A DNA stretch of 64,000 nt from Pseudomonas serbica (GCF_028823535.1 NZ_JAQIYM010000004.1:186001-250000); one strand, 5' to 3'. Shown: positions 1-8,273, counted from the first letter of the stretch. Notes: generated from the letters alone by a model not told the origin. Translations and numbers: made by a program.

Positions 1-538
1 CGGTACCCTGCAGAACAACGTTCCACTGGTACACACCTGACGCATCCCGCTTCGCCAGCAAGGTGCCACGACGCTCGGCCGGCACGCATTCGAGCAACGG
101 GTCCGACACATTGGCCGGTTCGCCTTCGAAGTAGATCCGCGTCAGCAAGTGCTTCACCAAGCCACGGGCAAAGACCAGCACGACCAGGTGCGGTGCCTGG
201 GTCGTGCCCTTGAGGCCCTCGACCGTGCCCGGCTTGATGGTGGTGAAACGGAAACGCCCTTCGGCGTCCACCGGCACCCGGCCAAAGCCTTCGAAGTTCG
301 GGTCCAGGGGTTTGTCCTGGTCGTCTTCGGGATGGTCGTACTTGCCGGCGGCGTTAGCCTGCCAGACTTCCAGCATCGCGTCGTTGACGACATCGCCGTT
401 GCCATCGACCACTTGCCCGGTGATCGCCACGCGCTCGCCCAGGGTTTGTTCGACGGTGAGGTCTTCGCGGTTCAGCCAGGTCAGGCCGATGTGGTAGTAC
501 GGCCCGACGGTGTGGGACGTGGTCGCAGTCAGCGTCAT
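1..538 (-). CDS. pcaG: Protocatechuate 3,4-dioxygenase alpha subunit (3' end outside window)
   Basis: This subunit pairs with PcaH in the iron(III) dioxygenase that opens the ring of protocatechuate between its two hydroxyl groups, giving beta-carboxy-cis,cis-muconate. The reading starts MTLTATTSHTVGPYYHIGLT and carries the family block EVWQANAAGKYDHP about 70 residues in, matching the equivalent block of the beta subunit. About 179 codons are visible and the family is a little under 200, so only a few C-terminal residues are lost. The ATG lies 1 bp after the pcaH stop, which implies translational coupling in one pcaHG transcript. The alpha subunit shapes the active-site pocket and lacks the metal ligands. 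Confidence 0.93.
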   Translation of the reverse strand, partial: MTLTATTSHTVGPYYHIGLTWLNREDLTVEQTLGERVAITGQVVDGNGDVVNDAMLEVWQANAAGKYDHPEDDQDKPLDPNFEGFGRVPVDAEGRFRFTTIKPGTVEGLKGTTQAPHLVVLVFARGLVKHLLTRIYFEGEPANVSDPLLECVPAERRGTLLAKRDASGVYQWNVVLQGT

Positions 539-539
539 C

Positions 540-1244
540 TTATTTCTCCATCGGCGTGGCGTCGCGGCCGCGCAAAACGATGTCCCAGCGATAACCGAGG
601 GCATAGGAAGGGATGGTTTTTTCGAGATCGAATGCGGCGATCAAACGCTCTTTGGCGCGGGTATCGGGCACGCAGTTGTAGATCGGGTCGTATGCCAGCA
701 GCGGGTCGCCCGGGAAATACATCTGGGTGACCAGACGCGTGAGGATGCTCGGCCCGAACAACGAGAAATGGATGTGCGCCGGGCGCCAGGCGTTGTGGTG
801 GTTACCCCACGGATACGCGCCGGGCTTGATGGTCTGGAACTGGTACCAGCCATCGGCGTCGGTCACGGTGCGGCCGGTGCCGGTGAAATTCGGGTCCAGC
901 GGTGCGTCGTGCAGGTCGCGGGCATGGTTGTAGCGACCGGCGGCGTTGGCCTGCCAGATCTCCACCAGAATTCCCGGCACCGGCAGACCGTTTTCATCCA
1001 GCACACGGCCGTGGATGATGATGCGCTCGCCCTGCGGTTCGCCTTCGTGCTGGGCGGTCAGGTCGTTGTCCTTCTCATTGACGCGCTCGGCACCGATGGT
1101 AGGACCGGTGATTTCCGACAGCGAATGCGGCAAGAACACCAATGGCTTGGACGGCGAGCGCAGGTTGGTGGATTGGTAAGTCGGGTGCAGGTATGGCGGT
1201 TGGGTGCCTTCCTGCGGGCGGCGGTAACCAGGCTTGTCAGTCAT
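540..1244 (-). CDS. pcaH: Protocatechuate 3,4-dioxygenase beta subunit
   Basis: Catalytic, iron-binding subunit of protocatechuate 3,4-dioxygenase, the ring-cleavage enzyme of the protocatechuate branch of the beta-ketoadipate pathway. The four ferric ligands are readable: Tyr105 (in GRYNHARD), Tyr144 (in AYPWGNHH), His157 and His159 (in RPAHIHFS). Their spacing of 39, 13 and 2 residues equals that known for the P. putida enzyme. Length is 234 residues, normal for the family. It lies 38 bp after pcaF and 1 bp before pcaG, so pcaF-pcaH-pcaG probably form one transcript from the PcaR-controlled promoter upstream of pcaF. Confidence 0.96.
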   Translation of the reverse strand: MTDKPGYRRPQEGTQPPYLHPTYQSTNLRSPSKPLVFLPHSLSEITGPTIGAERVNEKDNDLTAQHEGEPQGERIIIHGRVLDENGLPVPGILVEIWQANAAGRYNHARDLHDAPLDPNFTGTGRTVTDADGWYQFQTIKPGAYPWGNHHNAWRPAHIHFSLFGPSILTRLVTQMYFPGDPLLAYDPIYNCVPDTRAKERLIAAFDLEKTIPSYALGYRWDIVLRGRDATPMEK

Positions 1245-1282
1245 GAAGCTTTCCTCAGTTTCTTGTTAGTCGGCAGAGCGCG

Positions 1283-2485
1283 TCAGACGCGCTCGATCGC
1301 CAAGGCCAGACCCTGACCAACACCGACGCACATGGTCGCCAGACCTTTCTTGCCACCGGTTTTTTCCAGCTGATGCAGTGCAGTCAACACCAAGCGCGCA
1401 CCGCTCATGCCCAGCGGATGGCCCAAGGCAATGGCGCCACCGTTCGGGTTGACCTGGGCCGCGTCGTCGGCGATCCCCAGTTCACGCAGTACCGCCAGGC
1501 CCTGGCTGGCGAAGGCTTCGTTGAGTTCGATCACGTCGAAATCGTTGATGGCCACACCCAGGCGTTCAATCAGTTTACGCACGGCCGGTACCGGACCAAT
1601 GCCCATCACCCGTGGCGCAACACCGGCGCTGGCCATGCCCAACACTTTGGCGCGGGCGGTCAGGCCATGTTTCTTCACCGCTTCGGCAGAGGCGAGGATC
1701 AAGGCGGCGGCACCGTCGTTGACACCCGAAGCGTTACCGGCAGTGACGGTTTTGTCGGGACCGTTGACCGGCTTGAGCTTGGTCAGGGCTTCCAGGGTGG
1801 TGTCGGCGCGAGGATGTTCGTCCTGGCTGACCAAGGTTTCACCCTTCTTGTGGGCAATGCGCACCTCGACGATTTCTTCGGCGAAATAGCCCGCAGCTTG
1901 CGCGGCGGCCGTGCGTTGCTGACTGCGCAAGGCGAACGCGTCCTGATCGGCGCGGGACACCTGGTAATCGTCGGCGACGTTGTCGGCGGTCTGCGGCATC
2001 GCATCCACCCCGTACTGGGCTTTCATCAACGGGTTGATGAAGCGCCAGCCGATGGTGGTGTCTTCCAGTTTCATGTTGCGCGAGAACGCTGCATCGGCCT
2101 TGCCCATCACGAACGGTGCGCGGGACATCGACTCGACGCCACCGGCAATCGCCAGCTCCATTTCGCCACTGGCGATGGCACGGAACGCGGTACCAATGGC
2201 ATCCATGCCCGAAGCGCAGAGGCGATTGAGGGTCACGCCAGGAATGGTCTCCGGCAGCCCCGCCAGCAGCAGCGCCATGCGCGCCACGTTGCGGTTGTCT
2301 TCACCGGCCTGGTTGGCGCAGCCGAGGAACACTTCGTCCACCGCCGACCAGTCCACCGACGGGTTGCGCTCCATCAGCGCCTTGATTGGCACCGCGGCCA
2401 GGTCGTCAGCGCGAACCGCCGACAGGCCGCCGCCGAAACGGCCGATGGGGGTGCGAATCGCGTCGCAGATATAAACTTCACGCAT
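1283..2485 (-). CDS. pcaF: Beta-ketoadipyl-CoA thiolase
   Basis: Last enzyme of the beta-ketoadipate pathway: it splits beta-ketoadipyl-CoA with CoA into succinyl-CoA and acetyl-CoA. The protein is a thiolase of 400 residues. The acyl-carrying Cys lies in LNRLCASGMDA, the active-site His in ALGHPLGMSGAR and the second Cys in MCVGVGQG near the C-terminus. The reading frame is open upstream to 2617, but MREVYICDAIRTPIGRF is the usual N-terminus and follows a GGAG ribosome site. A second ATG sits directly before it, at 2488. FadA-type thiolases share the motifs, but the pca context makes PcaF much the better name. Confidence 0.94.
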   Translation of the reverse strand: MREVYICDAIRTPIGRFGGGLSAVRADDLAAVPIKALMERNPSVDWSAVDEVFLGCANQAGEDNRNVARMALLLAGLPETIPGVTLNRLCASGMDAIGTAFRAIASGEMELAIAGGVESMSRAPFVMGKADAAFSRNMKLEDTTIGWRFINPLMKAQYGVDAMPQTADNVADDYQVSRADQDAFALRSQQRTAAAQAAGYFAEEIVEVRIAHKKGETLVSQDEHPRADTTLEALTKLKPVNGPDKTVTAGNASGVNDGAAALILASAEAVKKHGLTARAKVLGMASAGVAPRVMGIGPVPAVRKLIERLGVAINDFDVIELNEAFASQGLAVLRELGIADDAAQVNPNGGAIALGHPLGMSGARLVLTALHQLEKTGGKKGLATMCVGVGQGLALAIERV

Positions 2486-2582
2486 CATGCTTCTCCAAGT
2501 GCTTGGCCCAACGTAATGAAAAAGGCGCCGATGCGCAGCGCCGCAAGGGTTAAAGATTAAGCGCCTGACATGGAGCAAACAA

Positions 2583-2616
2583 TTCGATAATCGACTGAGT
2601 GTTCGTTTATCGAACA
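2583..2616 (-). promoter_or_regulatory. PcaR-like operator pair upstream of pcaF
   Basis: Two copies related to the known PcaR box (GTTCGATAATCGCAC) lie about 100-130 bp upstream of pcaF. One is TTCGATAATCGACTG at 2583-2597. The other is the perfect-arm palindrome TGTTCG-N5-CGAACA at 2600-2616. PcaR activates pca genes in response to beta-ketoadipate, so this is the probable control point of pcaF-pcaHG. The match is by eye; binding is inferred. Confidence 0.6.
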
Positions 2617-2690
2617 CATTGTTGTTCAGCTATCGATTTGCTCACCCAGCAAAAGATCGCAGCCTGCGTCAGCGCCTATAAAGGAATGGA

Positions 2691-4037
2691 TCAGGTCGCA
2701 TCCGCATGACTGACCAGCCCCTTGATCACCACCGCCGCGGTCGCCAATGCCGCCGGAATCACCAAGGCCGTCAACACTTGCTCAAAGTTCCAGCCCAGCC
2801 CCAGCAGCGTGGCGCCCATCCATGCGCCAAGAATTGCGCCGAAGCGGCCAATCCCGAGCATCCACGAAACCCCGGTAGCACGCCCTTGAGTCGGATAAAA
2901 CCGCGCCGCCAGCGACGGCATCGCCGATTGCGCCCCGTTGACACACATACCGGCCACCAATACCAGGGTGGCCAGGATTGTGATGTTGCCCAGGCTCTGC
3001 CCTACCGCGTAGGCAAAGATGCCGGCCAGCAGGTAGAAAGTGCCGATGACCTTGTGCGGATTGAAGCGGTCCATCGCCCAGCCTACGCCCACCGCGCTCA
3101 ACACCCCACCGAACTGGAACAACGCTCCGATGAACGCGGCCTGCTCCATGCTCGCGCCACTGTCGCGCATCAGGGTCGGCAGCCAACTGGTCAGCAGGTA
3201 AACGATCACCAGACCCATGAAGTAGGTCAGCCACAACAGCAAGGTACCGACGCTATAGGTGCCGGAGAAGATCACGGCAAACACGTTGCGCGCCTTCACG
3301 GTTTTCTGTTCCGGTACGCTGAAGCTCGATGCCTGGGCCACCACTGTCGGGTCGATGGGCGCCAGGGTCTTGCGCACTTTGTCGGTGCCGCGATTACGCA
3401 CCACGAGGAAGCGCGCCGACTCAGGCAGCCAGATCAGCAACACGACGCCGAGGATCAACGGCAGGATCCCGCCGATCAGCAGCAGGCTGTGCCAGCCGAA
3501 GGCCGGAATCAGCTTCGCCGAGATGAATCCACCGCCGGCCATGCCCAGGTTGAAGCCGCAAAACATGCTGGTCACCAGCAGGGACTTCTTGCGCTCCGGG
3601 GTGTATTCCGACAGCAGCGTGGTTGCGTTCGGCATGCCCGCGCCCAGCCCGAGGCCGGTCAGGAAACGCAACACCAGCAACTGGTCGACGTTAGTGCTGT
3701 AGGCCGAAGCCAGGCTAAAGGCACCGAACAGCAGCACCGCCCCAACCAGCACGATTTTTCGCCCAAACCGGTCAGCCAGCGGACCGGAGCCCAGCGCCCC
3801 GAAAACCATGCCGATCAGCGCCGCACTCATTACCGGGCCCAGGCTGGCACGATCGATACCCCAGTCCTGGGACAGCGCGGGTGCAATGAAACCCATCGCC
3901 GCGGTATCGAGGCCGTCTAGGAAAACAATCAGGAAACATAGGATCACCACTCGCCACTGATAACGCGAAATGGGTTGGGCATTGATGAAGGACTGCACGT
4001 CGAGGCAGTTACCTACAGCGGACTGGGGCTGGTTCAT
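2691..4037 (-). CDS. pcaK: 4-hydroxybenzoate/protocatechuate MFS transporter and chemoreceptor partner
   Basis: Inner-membrane proton symporter of the aromatic acid family of the major facilitator superfamily, with 12 predicted helices. It brings 4-hydroxybenzoate or protocatechuate into the cell. From the ATG at 4037 the protein has 448 residues, the usual PcaK length. The first helix carries FLDGLDTAAMGF, the motif with Asp residues important in aromatic acid symporters. The conserved loop GPLADRFGRK lies between helices 2 and 3. Reading upstream to 4097 would add a stretch not typical of the family. It sits between pcaR and pcaF, with a PcaR box in the 286-bp gap before it. The exact substrate is inferred from context. 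Confidence 0.88.
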   Translation of the reverse strand: MNQPQSAVGNCLDVQSFINAQPISRYQWRVVILCFLIVFLDGLDTAAMGFIAPALSQDWGIDRASLGPVMSAALIGMVFGALGSGPLADRFGRKIVLVGAVLLFGAFSLASAYSTNVDQLLVLRFLTGLGLGAGMPNATTLLSEYTPERKKSLLVTSMFCGFNLGMAGGGFISAKLIPAFGWHSLLLIGGILPLILGVVLLIWLPESARFLVVRNRGTDKVRKTLAPIDPTVVAQASSFSVPEQKTVKARNVFAVIFSGTYSVGTLLLWLTYFMGLVIVYLLTSWLPTLMRDSGASMEQAAFIGALFQFGGVLSAVGVGWAMDRFNPHKVIGTFYLLAGIFAYAVGQSLGNITILATLVLVAGMCVNGAQSAMPSLAARFYPTQGRATGVSWMLGIGRFGAILGAWMGATLLGLGWNFEQVLTALVIPAALATAAVVIKGLVSHADAT

Positions 4038-4305
4038 TATTTTTTTCCACGCAAAGAACGCAGTCGAACAGATGCCAGCCTTTAAAGAGGCTGCCACGAA
4101 AAAGGGGGTGTCAGGATCAGGCGATCGGGTTCCGGTGCAATAGCCGGGTAGGATAGCGACAGTCGGGGAATGTGCGCATGGGGGTGCCTCTTCTCATTAT
4201 TAGTGGTCGTCGTCCGGTGCCGGATCAAGATCGACAGCGCCGGATGACGCTGCCGCGACATTAATGAGCCAAGGGAAAGAGCGTCAATTCGCCAAACGCG
4301 AGTCT

Positions 4306-4320
4306 GTGCGATTATCGAAC
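4306..4320 (-). promoter_or_regulatory. PcaR box in the pcaR-pcaK gap
   Basis: Read on the minus strand, this is GTTCGATAATCGCAC, identical over 15 bases to the PcaR box described for P. putida. It starts 3 bp after the pcaR stop codon and about 270 bp before pcaK, so it probably controls a pcaK promoter separate from that of pcaR. Confidence 0.75.
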
Positions 4321-4323
4321 AGC

Positions 4324-5166
4324 TTAGGTAAACAGCTGGGTACTGAGGTCGCGGCTGGCACTTAATAGACCGGGCAGGAAACGCTGTTCAAGTTCGTTGC
4401 GGCTGACCCGCCCGGCATGGGTACTGACGTTGAGCGCCGCAACCACCTGGCCGGAAGCGTCGTACACCGGGACGGCGATCGAACGCAGACCCTGCTCCAG
4501 TTCTTGATCGACGATGCACCAGCCTTGCTGACGCACTTCCTGCAGGCACTCGAGCAATGCTTCGGGGGTATGGATGGTTCGACTGGTCTTGGCTTGCAGG
4601 TCGGCGTGGTCGAGATACTCGTGCAATGAAGTGTCATCGAGGGCGGCGAGCAGGATCCTGCCCATCGATGTGCAATAGGCCGGCAAGCGCCCTCCCACCG
4701 ACAGGTCGACCGAGATCAGGCGCTGGGTGGTCGCCGAGCGGGCGATGTATAGAATGTCGTCGCCTTCCAGGGTGGCCATGTTGCAAGCCTCGTGGAGTTG
4801 CTCGCTCATGCGGTCCAGGTACGGCTGTGCAGAAACGGCCAGCGGCGTCGAGGACACATAGGCATGGCCAAGGGTCAGCACCTTGGGTAGCAACGAATAG
4901 GTGCGGCCATCGGTCGTGGCATAACCGAGCTTGATCAACGTGTGCAGGCAACGTCGCACGGCGGCACGGGGAATTTCCGTACGGTGGCTGATCTGGGCAA
5001 TGGTCAGATGCCGTTTGCGCTCCTGGAACGCTTGCACCACGGCCAGTCCGCGCGCCAACGAGGTCATGAAGTCCGGGTCGCCGGTCAGGGCCTGAATGCG
5101 TTTGGCAGGCGAAGCAACGATCGGCGGTGCCACCGAAGCGAAGGAGTTGCGCAATTGATCGTTCAT
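4324..5166 (-). CDS. pcaR: IclR-family regulator of the pca genes
   Basis: Transcriptional regulator that activates beta-ketoadipate pathway genes when beta-ketoadipate is present and represses itself. The 280-residue protein has an N-terminal winged helix-turn-helix (about residues 35-95; LTIAQISHRTEIPRAAVRRC is the HTH) and a C-terminal IclR effector domain with the typical segments YCTSMGRILLA and SIAVPVYDASGQVVAALNVS. The Ser/Thr-rich start MNDQLRNSFAS follows an AAGGACC-type ribosome site. Boxes related to the PcaR consensus lie before this gene, before pcaK and before pcaF. Paralogues such as PobR are close in sequence, but the neighbours settle the name. Confidence 0.93.
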   Translation of the reverse strand: MNDQLRNSFASVAPPIVASPAKRIQALTGDPDFMTSLARGLAVVQAFQERKRHLTIAQISHRTEIPRAAVRRCLHTLIKLGYATTDGRTYSLLPKVLTLGHAYVSSTPLAVSAQPYLDRMSEQLHEACNMATLEGDDILYIARSATTQRLISVDLSVGGRLPAYCTSMGRILLAALDDTSLHEYLDHADLQAKTSRTIHTPEALLECLQEVRQQGWCIVDQELEQGLRSIAVPVYDASGQVVAALNVSTHAGRVSRNELEQRFLPGLLSASRDLSTQLFT

Positions 5167-5248
5167 ACAAGGTCCTTTTCCCAGACGGATCGGAATCTAT
5201 TACAGGCGACTGGCTGCAAGGTACACAAGCCCGATCCCGACATGACTG

Positions 5249-5286
5249 GGCGATTATCGAACCGCCGATCGATTATCGCAATCGAT
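5249..5286 (-). promoter_or_regulatory. Two PcaR-like boxes upstream of pcaR
   Basis: A partial box GGCGATTATCGAAC at 5249-5262 is followed by the near-palindrome ATCGATTATCGCAATCGAT at 5268-5286. Both share the core GATTATCG with the box at 4306-4320. They lie 83-120 bp before the pcaR ATG and fit the known negative autoregulation of pcaR. Confidence 0.55.
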
Positions 5287-5504
5287 GATTTTTTGCCCAG
5301 GCGCCTCTCGCGACTTACATGCGCAATCTAACTGGACTTGAATTGTGCGACTTAATGGCGCCAGAAATGCATCGCCGTACAGTGGCATCATCCAGCCCCC
5401 TAGTTGCCACTAAAGGGTTATGGGGAGAAAAACAATCACACATCAAGATCCACTTTTAACTCTATCGTGATAGTGTTCTGTCAATCGCTCGCTATAATGT
5501 ATTT

Positions 5505-5737
5505 CAGTAGCAACTCGGTTTTTTATTAACCGATGCCGCTACCGGTGGCGCGATGTTCCATCGCCGCTCTCCACAGCAAGCCCATGACGCCGACTGCATC
5601 CGCATCGCGCCAGCGCGCTCGCTGAAACAGGTTCTGATGCTGCGTCAGCTGTATATCTCTGGTGTCGTGGCCGCCTGCAACATGGAAGTAATGATCACAC
5701 TGTCGCAAAAAATGCCTGCAAGGGCTTTTTGCTTTTG
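5505..5737 (+). ncRNA. Candidate small RNA, PhrS-like, with an embedded small reading frame
   Basis: A consensus -10 box TATAAT lies at 5493-5498 with a poor -35. An imperfect palindrome CTATCGTGATAG (5462-5473) stands where a class II activator site would be. The transcript would end at the hairpin 5705-5731 (GCAAAAA..GCC / GGC..TTTTTGC) followed by a short T-rich run, giving about 230 nt. Inside runs a frame ending at 5738 whose last 33 codons begin MLRQLYISGVVAACNMEVM. The size, the embedded short peptide of about 35 codons and the segment GTGTCGTGGCCGCCTGCAAC resemble what I recall of PhrS, the ANR-dependent regulatory RNA of P. aeruginosa. That identity is from memory and unverified. The RNA itself is inferred from promoter plus terminator. 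Confidence 0.5.
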
Positions 5738-5805
5738 ACGAGTGCGGCCAATACATCATGCAGTGCGTTTCACCAGAATTCACCTCAACTCAATCAGGTA
5801 GCACC

Positions 5806-6006
5806 GTGACAAAAGACGAACTGCGCGCGGAACTTGAGCGCCAGGAACAACGTTACAAGGAAGTTTATGGCGGGGAAGTCACCACCTACGCCGCCCAGCC
5901 CGAACCGGAACGCAAGCCATGGCGTAAACGCGCCACCGTTCAGGATCAGGTATTCAAGCAAGAACTGGAAAAAATGGAAAAGGAACTCAAAGCCGAGGAG
6001 CCGTGA
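5806..6006 (+). CDS. Small charged conserved protein
   Basis: A 66-residue soluble protein starting [20 protein letters not shown]. It is rich in Glu, Lys and Arg, with predicted helices at both ends ([20 protein letters not shown] and [19 protein letters not shown]) joined by a Pro-rich linker [10 protein letters not shown]. The GTG at 5806 follows AGGTAG and is preferred to the upstream ATG at 5758, whose extra residues look non-coding. There is no signal sequence or membrane segment. I believe similar proteins are common in Pseudomonas, but I do not know a function. It lies just after the candidate small RNA and could be read from the same region. Confidence 0.7.
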   Translation: MTKDELRAELERQEQRYKEVYGGEVTTYAAQPEPERKPWRKRATVQDQVFKQELEKMEKELKAEEP

Positions 6007-6385
6007 AGGCCCGGGCTTTGAATACTTGCAGGGTTCTGTGTTGCATCCGTTAAAAGCGGGATGTACTGACGTTGCCTTTTTGCGCCCGCTATGAGCGGGC
6101 AGCGACCGCCTTGCCGACCGGATGAAGGCTAAAGGTTCGTATCTGACACTCTTTTCAGAAATTTCATACAACTGCGCGCTCGGTCATTCCAGGCGTGGCA
6201 AACCCCCGTGCCTGCGGGCTTTCCAAAGAAATTCAAGTACTTGCAAGACCCGCAAAAGCGCAGGAAATTCAGGTCCCAAAGCAAAATAATTCGTTGAAGA
6301 ATGTTACCGATGAGCAGCAAGTGCATCGATTTCCAGTCTTTTCTGGCATAATCGCGCCCCCTTATGACCGGGTCAGAAAACCTTC
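6007..6385. other. Noncoding gap before pitA
   Basis: Nothing convincingly coding is seen in these 379 bp. A short perfect hairpin GCCCGCT-ATG-AGCGGGC lies at 6084-6100 but lacks a T tract on either strand. A CATAAT sequence at 6347-6352 is a plausible -10 box for pitA, 34 bp before its ATG. Confidence 0.4.
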
Positions 6386-7861
6386 ATGATCGATTTATTC
6401 AGCGGACTGGATGCTTGGGTGCTTGTGAGCCTCCTGCTCGCCCTGACTTTTGTCCTCGCCTTCGAGTTCATCAACGGATTTCATGACACCGCTAACGCGG
6501 TAGCCACTGTTATCTACACCAAGGCCATGCCGCCTCATCTGGCGGTGTTCTTTTCCGGTGTGTTCAACTTCCTCGGCGTATTGCTGGGCGGCGTTGGCGT
6601 GGCGTATGCCATTGTCCACCTGTTGCCGGTGGAGCTGCTGATCAATGTGAACACCGGTCACGGACTGGCCATGGTGTTCTCGTTGCTCGCCGCCGCCATC
6701 GCCTGGAACCTGGGCACCTGGTACTTTGGTATCCCTGCCTCCAGCTCCCATACGCTGATCGGTTCGATCCTCGGCGTCGGCCTGGCCAACGCCCTGATCA
6801 ACGATATTCCGTTGGCCGATGGCGTGAACTGGCAGAAGGCGATCGATATCGGTATGTCGCTGGTGTTCTCGCCAATGGCAGGTTTCCTGATCGCGGCGCT
6901 GATCCTGATCGGTCTGAAATGGTGGCGCCCGCTGTCGAAGATGCACAAGACGCCGGAGCAGCGCCGCAAGATCGACGACAAGAAACACCCGCCGTTCTGG
7001 AACCGCCTGGTGCTGGTGATCTCGGCCATGGCCGTGAGCTTCGTGCACGGTTCCAATGATGGTCAGAAAGGTATCGGCCTTATCATGCTGGTGCTGATCG
7101 GTATCGTGCCGGCGCAGTTCGTACTTGACCTGAACAGCACCACCTACCAGATCGAACGTACCCGCGACGCCACCTTGCACCTGAACCAGTTCTACCAGCG
7201 CAACGCCGCCACCCTGGGCGAATTCCTGGCCCTGGGTAAAAGCGTCGAAGGCGATCTGCCGGAGAAATTCCGTTGCAATCCGCAACAGACCGAGCCGACC
7301 ATCAATGCCCTGCTCGGCACCCTCAAGGGTGTAGCCGACTACCACTCGCTGCCGTCTGAAAGCCGCATCGAAGTGCGTCGCTACCTGCTCTGCCTGGACG
7401 ACACGGCGAAGAAAGTCAGCAAGTTGCCAAGCCTGGCCCCAAGAGAAAAGGCTGACCTGGACAAGCTGCGCAAGGACCTGACCACGACCACCGAATACGC
7501 GCCTTTCTGGGTGATCCTGGCGGTCGCCCTGGCCCTGGGCCTGGGTACCATGGTCGGCTGGAAACGCGTGGTATTGACCATCGGCGAGAAGATCGGCAAG
7601 CAAGGCATGACCTATTCCCAGGGCATGTCGGCGCAGATCACCACCGCGAGCCTGATCGGCATGGCCAACATCTTCAGCCTGCCGGTGTCCACCACCCACG
7701 TCCTGTCCTCGGGCGTGGCCGGCACCATGGTCGCCAACAAAAGCGGCCTGCAGGGCGGCACCGTCCAGACCATCCTGCTGGCCTGGGTCCTGACCCTGCC
7801 GGCCACCGTGGGGCTGTCGGCCGGCCTGTTCTGGCTGGCGTCGAAGGCACTCGGTAGCTGA
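6386..7861 (+). CDS. pitA: Low-affinity inorganic phosphate transporter, Pit family
   Basis: Inner-membrane transporter that takes up phosphate, as a neutral metal-phosphate complex, with protons. The 491-residue protein has the two inverted family signatures. The first is GFHDTANAVATVIYTKAMPP in the N-terminal half. The matching C-terminal repeat includes VSTTHVLSSGVAGTMVA. Between them are VSFVHGSNDGQKGIG and GIPASSSHTLIGS. About ten membrane segments flank a hydrophilic cytoplasmic region at residues 250-365. The gene stands alone and is closed by a strong terminator. Sulfate permeases of the same fold lack several of these motifs. Confidence 0.95.
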   Translation: MIDLFSGLDAWVLVSLLLALTFVLAFEFINGFHDTANAVATVIYTKAMPPHLAVFFSGVFNFLGVLLGGVGVAYAIVHLLPVELLINVNTGHGLAMVFSLLAAAIAWNLGTWYFGIPASSSHTLIGSILGVGLANALINDIPLADGVNWQKAIDIGMSLVFSPMAGFLIAALILIGLKWWRPLSKMHKTPEQRRKIDDKKHPPFWNRLVLVISAMAVSFVHGSNDGQKGIGLIMLVLIGIVPAQFVLDLNSTTYQIERTRDATLHLNQFYQRNAATLGEFLALGKSVEGDLPEKFRCNPQQTEPTINALLGTLKGVADYHSLPSESRIEVRRYLLCLDDTAKKVSKLPSLAPREKADLDKLRKDLTTTTEYAPFWVILAVALALGLGTMVGWKRVVLTIGEKIGKQGMTYSQGMSAQITTASLIGMANIFSLPVSTTHVLSSGVAGTMVANKSGLQGGTVQTILLAWVLTLPATVGLSAGLFWLASKALGS

Positions 7862-7875
7862 CAGTCAGCCGAACT

Positions 7876-7910
7876 AAAAAAGGCGCGCTCCGTGAGGACC
7901 GCGCCTTTTT
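7876..7910. terminator. Bidirectional terminator after pitA
   Basis: Stem GGCGCGCTCC / (G)GACCGCGCC flanked by five A before and a T run after. It can end pitA on the plus strand and the small ccoM-like gene on the minus strand. Confidence 0.85.
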
Positions 7911-8042
7911 TATTACCTGAATATTCCAGACACCGTCTTCCCCCACAGGGTTGTGCAGGGTCAGACACATTTGCGCAGGCAAAAAAAAAGGGCAACCGAA
8001 GTTGCCCAAAATGCCTTGCGTGCTCATTGCCTCCAGAAAGAC

Positions 8043-8159
8043 CTACGGCTTTTTCCGCTTGTGCGAGTCTTTCCAGATAAAAAGTCCGAACCCTGCAAAA
8101 AACACAAACATGAGGCTGACGGTCAGCACTCCGGCGATCACCACGTTATCGAAAAACAT
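8043..8159 (-). CDS. ccoM: CcoM-like small subunit of cbb3-type cytochrome c oxidase
   Basis: A 38-residue single-helix membrane protein beginning MFFDNVVIAGVLTVSLM and ending with a Lys-rich tail. It closely follows the small CcoM subunit seen in the P. stutzeri cbb3 oxidase structure (about 36 residues, MF-DNVV-AGV-TVGLM pattern, then FIWKD), as far as I remember that sequence. The hydrophobic stretch covers residues 6-28, followed by IWKDSHKRKK on the cytoplasmic side. The ATG follows AGGAGA. CcoM is thought to stabilise the oxidase during assembly. The gene is far from ccoNOPQ, which is also how it was first overlooked in other genomes. A FNR/ANR-type box lies 66-79 bp upstream, as expected for a microaerobic oxidase part. 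Confidence 0.82.
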   Translation of the reverse strand: MFFDNVVIAGVLTVSLMFVFFAGFGLFIWKDSHKRKKP

Positions 8160-8224
8160 GACGCGTCTCCTGCAGTTGCCCTGTTGCGATGGAGCCAAGG
8201 TAACCAATCGGGCAGGAGAGAATA

Positions 8225-8238
8225 TTGACCGGGATCAA
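8225..8238 (-). promoter_or_regulatory. ANR/DNR-type box upstream of ccoM
   Basis: On the minus strand the site reads TTGATCCCGGTCAA, a full match to the ANR pattern TTGAT-N4-(A/G)TCAA. Its centre is about 72 bp before the ccoM start, compatible with activation from -41.5 and a leader of about 30 nt. Confidence 0.72.
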
Positions 8239-8273
8239 TGTTGCCCGGGACCGGGCACGGAAGGAGAGGAAAA

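Noticed and set aside
1373..2560. Long open frame (395 codons) antisense to pcaF
   Set aside because: It is the mirror of a high-GC gene with clear thiolase motifs. The antisense protein is rich in His, Arg and Gly with no family signature.
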